From Pseudomonadota bacterium (GTDB lineage Bacteria; Desulfobacterota; Syntrophobacteria; Syntrophobacterales; Syntrophobacteraceae): a stretch of 19,241 bases of DNA. The stretch is from NCBI GenBank assembly GCA_023442755.1, contig JAEZXS010000155.1, positions 1 through 19,241 of the forward strand, read 5' to 3'. This document shows positions 13,993 through 19,241 of the stretch, piece by piece. A program made the position numbers and the translations under genes. Positions within the stretch are counted from its first letter, which is position 1; every line of letters begins with the position of its first letter. The notes beneath the pieces were generated by a model, which saw only the letters and a program-made list of their open reading frames with translations, did no database searches and was not told where the DNA came from.

Positions 13993-14044
13993 GAAGCCAT
14001 GAAAAAGCATCGCGGTCAAACCTCCGGTGCTTTTTCATGGCTTC
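13993..14044. terminator. Bidirectional hairpin terminator with 17-base perfect stem
   Basis: GAAGCCATGAAAAAGCA (13993-14009) is the exact reverse complement of 14028-14044, with an 18-base loop. The AAAAAGC / GCTTTTT parts give an A tract before and a T tract after an inner GC-rich stem, on both strands. It lies 18 bases after the stop of the 98-residue gene. Confidence 0.8.
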
Positions 14045-14186
14045 TCGAATATTCTCGTCCCTTCTGTGCAGGCCAAACCGTCGGGCGGAGACTCCAAAAG
14101 GCCGGTTCCTTCAAAGTGATTCTAGCCTGCAGAGCTGATAAATGCTAACATTCAGCGGTATTTCGAGTTTCCGCCGAACCGATTCG

Positions 14187-14277
14187 CAGGCGCCTTGGCG
14201 TTACTCCATGTCTCGTTTTCATTCGCATGCTCCCCTAGCGGACCTCAGAAAGGAATGAGACGGGAGGCGCCTGTTTT
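14187..14277 (+). promoter_or_regulatory. Long-range inverted repeat in the histidine kinase leader
   Basis: CAGGCGCCT (14187-14195) pairs with AGGCGCCTG (14265-14273), which is followed by TTTT. Inside, GTCTC (14210-14214) pairs with GAGAC (14257-14261), and ATTC (14221-14224) with GAAT (14253-14256). The whole could fold into one long interrupted stem ending in a T tract, 53 bases before the kinase start. It could be an attenuator-like leader or a late terminator. Confidence 0.4.
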
Positions 14278-14329
14278 GCGTCCGATGCGGTGTGGTCTAT
14301 TCAGGTAAGAACTGGACGGGATTGAGATT

Positions 14330-16489
14330 ATGCATTTTTTTTCGCTTCTGAGTCTACGGAGCCGTTTGATATGCCTCGTTCTGCTCGCTTCACTTCCTTC
14401 TCTGGGGCTGGCGCTCCATGCAGCTATCGAGGACTTGAAAAATGAAGAGATCCAGGTCCAGGCCAATACCCTGCGCATGACGAGGCTCGCCGCGGGCGAC
14501 ATCGCGCAGGTTGTCGAAGGCGCCCGGCAGTTGCTCATCGGGCTTGCTGAACTGCCCGAGGTGCGGCAGGGAAACTCCGCCGTCTGCAGTGAGCTGTTCT
14601 CTCACCTCTTCAGGCAATATCCCTATTATGCGAACCTCGGCGTCATCGATGCCGACGGCAACGTTACCTGCAGCGGTCTGCCGTCCGAAGTGCCCGTCAA
14701 CCTCGGCCATCATGCCTACGTTCGGCGCGCCTTCGGAACGCGCAATTTCGCCATCAGCGGCTATCAGATCGAGGCAACGACCGGGACTCCCATGATGAAC
14801 TTCGTATATCCCGTTTTGAGCGGTCCAGGCCCGGTCAAGTCCGCCGTTTTTGCGGCGCTCGACCTTGGATGGTTCAGGAAGCTCGATCTGGAAACGCAGT
14901 TGCCATCAGGAGCCGAGTTGCTTGTTCTCGATTACAACGGGGCCGTTCTTGCCCGTTACCCAAATCCGGGAAAATGGCTGGGGGAATTCATGCCCGCCGA
15001 ACTCGTCGTACTTGCCGCGATGGGGGAGGGGAAGGATTCCCTCGTGAGAATGGCCGGCATTGACGGAACCAAGCGAATGTATGGCATCACCACTATCCGT
15101 GCCGCATACGAAACCGACATCTACGTCAGCCTGGGCGTTTCCGAAGAAGCGGTTTTCGGTCGCCTGAACGGATTGTATGCCAAGAATGTCGGCGGCATAA
15201 CCATCGTAACAGTGCTTGCTCTCCTTGCTGCCTGGTTTGGCGGTGATGCCTTCATCCTGAGGCGGGTCAACCAGTTGGTGAATGCCACCAAGAGGCTGGC
15301 TAACGGGGAATTGAGCGTACGCGTCGCTTCTCCCGACGAAAGAGACGAGCTGGGCATGCTGGCCAGTTCCTTTGACGAAATGGCGGAGTCCCTGGAGCGT
15401 CAAACAAGGCAGGCGCGACAGGCCGAGGCGCGCTACCGGACGCTTGTCGAGCAGATCCCGATGATTACGTACATCGCCCCGGTAGATAAGGCCCTTGGCG
15501 GCACCTTGTATATCAGCCCCCAGGTGAAAGAAATCCTTGGGTTCACCCCGGAAGAATGGATGGCGGACCCGGAACTGTGGGCAAAGCAGCTTCATCATGG
15601 CGATTGCGAGCGCGTTCTCAACAGGATTTATGGTAAGTCCACCAACATTGAAGAGTCTGGCTTCTGCTGCGAGTACCGGCTAATGTCGAAGGATGGCCGG
15701 GAGCTGTGGTTTCGCGACGAAGCTACGGTGGTTCGCAATGAAGAAGACGAGCCGCAGTTCGTTCAGGGCGTCATGCTCGACATTACCGAGAGAAAACGCG
15801 CCGAGGAGCAACTGCAGAGTTCGCACGAACAGCTCCGCGGGTTTGCCCAGCACATAGAGGCGGTCAGGGAAGAAGAAAGGACATGGATTGCCCGGGAGAT
15901 CCACGACGAGTTGGGCCAGATTCTTACGGGGCTCAAAATGGACGTGTTCTGGCTTGATAAGAAGCTGGCTAGCATAGGGACGGGCGATGCCGTATCCGTT
16001 ATGCTGACGAGAACGAAATCCATGAAGGACCTCATCGACGCTACGATCCTCACGGTAAGAAAGATCGCCACGAAATTACGGCCGGCTATCCTTAACGACC
16101 TGGGGCTGCTTGCTGCCATTGAATGGCAGACCGAGGATTTTCAGAACCGGACGGGTATCAAGTGCAAGCTTGCCAGCAATATCGATGAAATAGAAATGGA
16201 TGAGAGGAGATCGTCGGCGGTTTTTAGGATTTTTCAGGAACTGTTGACCAACATTGCGCGGCATGCAGAGGCCACGAAGATATCCATCGGTTTGAAGAGG
16301 GACGATGAGAACCTGTTTCTGCGGGTTCGCGATAATGGGAAGGGAATAACGGAGAAAGAAAGCGATAACGCCAGGTCTCTCGGCATTCTGGGAATGCGGG
16401 AACGCGCGCTGCTTCTGGGCGGCAAGTTCAATATCAAGGGATTTCCGGGGCAGGGAACGACGGTTAGCGTTAAAATTCCGCTTATGTGA
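14330..16489 (+). CDS. NarX-type sensor histidine kinase (dCache-HAMP-PAS-HisKA_3-HATPase)
   Basis: A 719-residue membrane kinase. Helix 1 (about 12-30) and helix 2 (about 287-307) flank a periplasmic dCache-like sensor with the segments FRQYPYYANLGVIDADGNVTC (95-115 region), GYQIEATTGTPMMNFVYPV and SGAELLVLDYNG. A HAMP linker follows (about 305-357). A PAS domain (about 366-490) ends in LDITERKRAEEQL. The HisKA_3 box EEERTWIAREIHDELGQIL has phospho-acceptor His525. The ATPase domain has an N box (FQELLTNIARHA, 635-646), DNGKG (668-672) and GILGMRERA (685-693). The HisKA_3 type pairs with NarL-like regulators, and the next gene is one. The dCache domain probably binds a small molecule such as a carboxylate or amino acid; the ligand cannot be read. 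Full length, no missing key residue. Confidence 0.95.
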   Translation: MHFFSLLSLRSRLICLVLLASLPSLGLALHAAIEDLKNEEIQVQANTLRMTRLAAGDIAQVVEGARQLLIGLAELPEVRQGNSAVCSELFSHLFRQYPYYANLGVIDADGNVTCSGLPSEVPVNLGHHAYVRRAFGTRNFAISGYQIEATTGTPMMNFVYPVLSGPGPVKSAVFAALDLGWFRKLDLETQLPSGAELLVLDYNGAVLARYPNPGKWLGEFMPAELVVLAAMGEGKDSLVRMAGIDGTKRMYGITTIRAAYETDIYVSLGVSEEAVFGRLNGLYAKNVGGITIVTVLALLAAWFGGDAFILRRVNQLVNATKRLANGELSVRVASPDERDELGMLASSFDEMAESLERQTRQARQAEARYRTLVEQIPMITYIAPVDKALGGTLYISPQVKEILGFTPEEWMADPELWAKQLHHGDCERVLNRIYGKSTNIEESGFCCEYRLMSKDGRELWFRDEATVVRNEEDEPQFVQGVMLDITERKRAEEQLQSSHEQLRGFAQHIEAVREEERTWIAREIHDELGQILTGLKMDVFWLDKKLASIGTGDAVSVMLTRTKSMKDLIDATILTVRKIATKLRPAILNDLGLLAAIEWQTEDFQNRTGIKCKLASNIDEIEMDERRSSAVFRIFQELLTNIARHAEATKISIGLKRDDENLFLRVRDNGKGITEKESDNARSLGILGMRERALLLGGKFNIKGFPGQGTTVSVKIPLM

Positions 16490-16521
16490 TCGGCCCGTTC
16501 GTGCATTGTATGGGGAAAAGT

Positions 16522-16535
16522 TGTATAATTATACA
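16522..16535. promoter_or_regulatory. 14-base perfect palindrome containing TATAAT on both strands
   Basis: TGTATAATTATACA between the kinase and regulator genes is fully palindromic and contains a consensus -10 hexamer in each direction. A -35 at the right distance is not evident. It may be a promoter core overlapped by an operator, perhaps an autoregulatory site for the LuxR-type regulator. Confidence 0.4.
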
Positions 16536-16683
16536 GTTGTGGGCTGGGTGATCGCACACAGGGTGAGAGGCGAACGCAGATTTCGGGCAACCGGAAGAAT
16601 AAGCTGAGAGTGACTGATTCGCAATATTGACATAGGATGATATATTATAGTCCAAGAAAATCCGATTCCGGAGCGGTACTATC

Positions 16684-17322
16684 ATGAAGGTCCTAATTGC
16701 AGATGACCATGCCATTGTGCGGCAAGGTCTGAGGCTGATTCTTTCCGAAGAGTTCAGCAGGATAGTTTTTGGAGAGGCCCGTAACGGCCAGGAAGTTATC
16801 GATCAGGTATGGAAGCAGGACTGGGATATCGTGGTCCTGGATATCACCATGCCGGGGAGGAGCGGACTGGACGTACTCAAGGAACTGAAACAGTTGCGGC
16901 CCAAACTCCCTGTCCTCATTCTCAGCATGCACTCCGAGGACCAGTTCGGAATGCGGGCGCTCAAGGCGGGTGCGGCAGGGTATATGACCAAGGAAAATGT
17001 TCCCGAGGAACTGGTGAAAGCAATCAAGAAGGCGCTTTCCGGCGGGAAATACATCAGTCCTGGTCTGGCCGAAGAGCTTGCCTTCAACCTCGAGGAAGAC
17101 AGCGGGCGGCCGCTGCACGAGAAGTTGTCCGACCGAGAGTTTCAGGTAATGCGGATGATCGCGTCGGGAACCACGGTGAAGGATATCGCAAAAGAGCTTG
17201 CCCTGAGCATAAAGACGATCAGTACCTATCGGACGCGGGTTCTGGAGAAGCTGAAGATGAAATCCAATGCCGAACTGACCCACTATGCCGTAAAGAACAA
17301 GCTGGTCGATTGCGAGACGTAA
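16684..17322 (+). CDS. NarL/FixJ-family response regulator
   Basis: A 212-residue regulator. The receiver domain (1-118) has Asp7/Asp8, phospho-acceptor Asp53 in VLDITMPGRSG, Ser81 and Lys103 in YMTKEN. The LuxR-type helix-turn-helix (about 146-208) reads LSDREFQVMRMIASGTTVKD, then the recognition helix SIKTISTYRTRVLEKL. It is the natural partner of the NarX-like kinase 195 bases upstream. The gap and its palindrome suggest an additional promoter of its own. GGAG lies ten bases before the ATG. Targets are unknown; the nearby sulfur and transporter operons are candidates only by proximity. Confidence 0.95.
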   Translation: MKVLIADDHAIVRQGLRLILSEEFSRIVFGEARNGQEVIDQVWKQDWDIVVLDITMPGRSGLDVLKELKQLRPKLPVLILSMHSEDQFGMRALKAGAAGYMTKENVPEELVKAIKKALSGGKYISPGLAEELAFNLEEDSGRPLHEKLSDREFQVMRMIASGTTVKDIAKELALSIKTISTYRTRVLEKLKMKSNAELTHYAVKNKLVDCET

Positions 17323-17393
17323 TCGGAAAATATGGTGCGTAAGAGATTCGGAGGGAGTCGTCGGGCGGACTGATCCGATAAACCCCGGATCCG

Positions 17394-17440
17394 AAAACAG
17401 CGATGCGGCGCCGTTAAGCTCGGGGCCGCATCGCTGTTTT
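17394..17440. terminator. Bidirectional terminator between convergent genes
   Basis: AAAACAGCGATGCGGC (17394-17409) and its exact reverse complement at 17425-17440 form a 16-base stem with a 15-base loop. Terminal AAAA/TTTT act as U tracts in both directions. It separates the response regulator (plus) from the ABC transporter genes (minus). Confidence 0.88.
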
Positions 17441-17504
17441 GACTGAAAGGACGCTCCAGCTGAATGCAGGGAGCGCCCTTGTTTTTCGAGTCGTCTGGAA
17501 CCAG

Positions 17505-18371
17505 CTACTCCAAAGGAGCCTGGCACGCTTCCTTGTTGCTCGCCAAAGCGCCAACAAGGTCGAAGGCGGATTTTCTTCCTGCGGCCAGGGCCTTGGAAGA
17601 TTCTTCGTAGAGCAGATCGAGCGCATGCGCTCTGATTTCCATGAACCTGTCCGTAGCCATCATGTCAACCTTCCTCGGCCGCGGCAGATCCACCTCGATT
17701 TCGGCTTTGATCTTGCCGGGCTGGAAGGTCATGATAACCAGCGTGTCGGCAAGGAATATGGCCTCGTCGATTTCATGGGTGATAAACAGGTTCGTGTGGT
17801 GTTCCTCTTCGTAGAGTTTGACGTAGAACTCCTGCATAAGCTGCCGGGTCATTGCGTCAAGACCACGGAAGGGCTCGTCCATGAGCATGATCTTGGGTTC
17901 GTTGATCAGTGCCCGGGCGAGGTCGGCGCGGCGCTGCATGCCGCCGGAGAGCTGCGAGGGATACTTGTCGCGGAACTCCCACAAACCGACCTTGATGAGG
18001 ATGGCTTTCGCCTTTTCCTTCATTTCCTTTTCAGGCATTCCCTGTACTACGGGGCCGAAGGTGGTGTTGGCATAGACGGTCATCCAGGGAAAGAGGGCGG
18101 TCTCCTGGAAAACGACCAGGCGATCGCGAGACATGTCGCGGATCGGCTTACCGTCCATCTTGACCGTCCCTTTCGTCGGCTGTTCGTAGCCGGCGATCAG
18201 GTTGGTGAGGACGGTCTTGCCGCAACCGGTCGGCCCCATGAGGACGGTTGTCTTGCCCTTCTTGATGGTGAAATCAAGGCCTTCCAGGGCGACGAGTTTC
18301 TGCCCTTCCTTCTCATATACCATACTTACGCCGTCAAAGCGTACTTCACCGAAGTCACCGCTTTTACTCAT
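17505..18371 (-). CDS. ABC transporter ATP-binding protein, NitT/TauT type
   Basis: A 288-residue ATPase with all ABC motifs: Walker A GPTGCGKT (46-53), Q loop Gln89 in VVFQETALFPW, signature LSGGMQRRADLARAL (141-155), Walker B IMLMDEPF (161-168), D loop GLDAMTR and switch His199 in FITHEIDEA. The arrangement and the FPWMTVYANTTFGP segment are those of nitrate/sulfonate/taurine importers (SsuB/TauB/NrtD). A C-terminal extension of about 40 residues follows the core. AAGGAG lies ten bases before the ATG. The stop of the permease gene is 15 bases upstream, so the two form an operon. It energises uptake of the substrate presented by a periplasmic binding protein that is not in this window. The substrate is therefore undetermined. 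Confidence 0.95.
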   Translation of the reverse strand: MSKSGDFGEVRFDGVSMVYEKEGQKLVALEGLDFTIKKGKTTVLMGPTGCGKTVLTNLIAGYEQPTKGTVKMDGKPIRDMSRDRLVVFQETALFPWMTVYANTTFGPVVQGMPEKEMKEKAKAILIKVGLWEFRDKYPSQLSGGMQRRADLARALINEPKIMLMDEPFRGLDAMTRQLMQEFYVKLYEEEHHTNLFITHEIDEAIFLADTLVIMTFQPGKIKAEIEVDLPRPRKVDMMATDRFMEIRAHALDLLYEESSKALAAGRKSAFDLVGALASNKEACQAPLE

Positions 18372-18386
18372 CGGGTGTGTCTCCTT

Positions 18387-19214
18387 TTAGAACTTCTTTG
18401 TCCACGGCATGGCTTTTTTGCCTATCCAGCGCAGAAAAACGCTGCAGAGCGAACCAGCCAGGCCGATGCTGACCATACCGACAACGATGAAAGGAATGTT
18501 GTGGTTGGTGTATGACTCCCAGGTAGTTCTCCCAAGTCCGCCTTTTGCAGCGATCATTTCAGCGGCGATAAGAACGTTCCAGGCAACTCCCATACCAACA
18601 GTCATACCGGTTACGATGGAGGGCAGGGAACCCGGCAGCAATATCCGCCAGAAAATGTCCTTGGGTTTGGCGCCCAGAGAGTATGCAGCCCATTTCAGGT
18701 TAGTCGAGATATTGGTTACACCCTGGATAACGTTGATGACCTGGATGAAAAAAGCACCGATGAAAACCAGGAAGTATATGGAGAGTTCCCGGGTGGGCCA
18801 GAACAGAATGGCCAGCGGAATCCAGGCGATAGGCGGAATCGGCCGAAGAATCTCGAACAGGGGGAAGCTGTAAGCTTTGAAGCTCTTGCTGATACCCATG
18901 GCGAGTCCCACGGGAATCCCAACGAGCTGGGCAGCGACAAACCCGACGAAAATGCGAAAGAGGCTCAGGACCCAGTGCATCCAGTATTCGGTCGTGCAGG
19001 CAGCATCGAGACCATTCTGCGCCACCTCCGCAGGGTAAGGAAGGTTGAGAAGATAGGGGACCTTGAAGACGATAACCGCTTGCCACAGGGCAACGAATAC
19101 CACGCAGGCGGAAAGGCCCCGCAGATTCTTGAAGTTGAAGAACTTCCTCATCTGCAGTTTCAGTTTAAGAGACGGTGATTTTGCCGGCAGTGCGCCGGTA
19201 GCAGTTTGAGCCAC
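18387..19214 (-). CDS. ABC transporter permease, NitT/TauT type
   Basis: A 275-residue permease with about six membrane segments, starting at GTG 19214 with GGGAGGG seven bases upstream. The cytoplasmic coupling (EAA) loop reads WAAYSLGAKPKDIFWRILLP (175-194), as in SsuC/TauC. The segment ILRPIPPIAWIPLAILFW (122-139) is typical for this family. An extended, basic N-terminus (about 1-30) precedes the first helix. Together with the following ATPase it forms the inner-membrane part of an importer for sulfonates, taurine, nitrate, cyanate, or related small molecules. The binding-protein gene most likely lies upstream, past the right edge. Confidence 0.94.
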   Translation of the reverse strand: MAQTATGALPAKSPSLKLKLQMRKFFNFKNLRGLSACVVFVALWQAVIVFKVPYLLNLPYPAEVAQNGLDAACTTEYWMHWVLSLFRIFVGFVAAQLVGIPVGLAMGISKSFKAYSFPLFEILRPIPPIAWIPLAILFWPTRELSIYFLVFIGAFFIQVINVIQGVTNISTNLKWAAYSLGAKPKDIFWRILLPGSLPSIVTGMTVGMGVAWNVLIAAEMIAAKGGLGRTTWESYTNHNIPFIVVGMVSIGLAGSLCSVFLRWIGKKAMPWTKKF

Positions 19215-19241
19215 GGTTAAACCCTCCCATTGCCGTTGTTG

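Larger units (their letters stand above)
13975..14329. other. Intergenic region: terminator and structured leader, no gene
   Basis: Holds the hairpin at 13993-14044 and the long-range inverted repeat at 14187-14277. No convincing coding frame and no strong sigma70 promoter are visible. The promoter for the histidine kinase must be weak or of another type. Confidence 0.5.

Noticed and set aside
16627..16651. TTGACA followed by an AT-rich TATATTATAG before the response regulator gene
   Set aside because: Distances from TTGACA to any -10-like hexamer are 8-13 bases, too short for a normal sigma70 promoter.
17439..18515. 358-codon open frame on the plus strand
   Set aside because: Antisense to the ABC ATPase, whose Walker and signature motifs are all intact.

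Overview
The window reads as part of the genome of an anaerobic sulfur-cycling bacterium, most likely a Desulfobacterota (former Deltaproteobacteria) relative. This is inferred from gene content only: a sulfide:quinone oxidoreductase (SQR) with a DUF1641 partner, a YeeE/YedE-TusA-DsrE sulfur-trafficking operon, TauE/SafE plus DUF1634, a RACo-like corrinoid activator, and several two-component proteins. There is no rRNA, tRNA, CRISPR array, transposase or phage gene, and gene order looks chromosomal.

Layout. (1) Positions 1-3297, minus strand: an SQR-like flavoprotein overlaps a DUF1641 protein, followed by a stand-alone receiver protein, a terminator hairpin, and a receiver-PAS protein that runs off the left edge. 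(2) 3298-4739: a 1.44 kb stretch without convincing genes that separates two divergent sulfur operons and holds promoter-like and palindromic elements. (3) 4740-7196, plus strand: YeeE/YedE transporter, TusA, a Cys-containing DsrE-like protein, a Cys-less DsrE/DsrF-like protein and a 57-residue protein with a TusB/DsrH-like C-terminus. The composition and order match the five-gene 'YTD' cluster described from sulfur-disproportionating bacteria. (4) 7289-8743, minus strand: TauE/SafE permease, DUF1634 and a small conserved-looking protein. (5) 8966-9257: a signal peptide and half a PDZ domain in two frames, joined at TTT-TGA-C. (6) 9902-13019: MFS transporter followed by a 2Fe-2S/ASKHA protein of the corrinoid-activating type. 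(7) 13056-14044: a short Sel1-repeat exported protein, a small unknown exported protein and a strong hairpin terminator. (8) 14330-17322: a NarX-like histidine kinase (dCache-HAMP-PAS-HisKA_3-HATPase) and its NarL-type regulator. (9) 17394-19214: a bidirectional terminator, then a convergent NitT/TauT-type ABC transporter (ATPase and permease) whose first genes lie beyond the right edge.

How the genes may work together: the SQR would oxidise sulfide to protein-bound sulfane sulfur or polysulfide and feed electrons to quinone. The YeeE/YedE channel would move thiosulfate or another sulfur species across the membrane, and TusA with the DsrE-like proteins would carry persulfide sulfur in the cytoplasm. 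TauE/SafE could export or import sulfite, sulfonates or similar anions. The window therefore looks like a sulfur-oxidation/disproportionation island next to unrelated signalling and C1-related genes. No direct metabolic proof is available from sequence alone.
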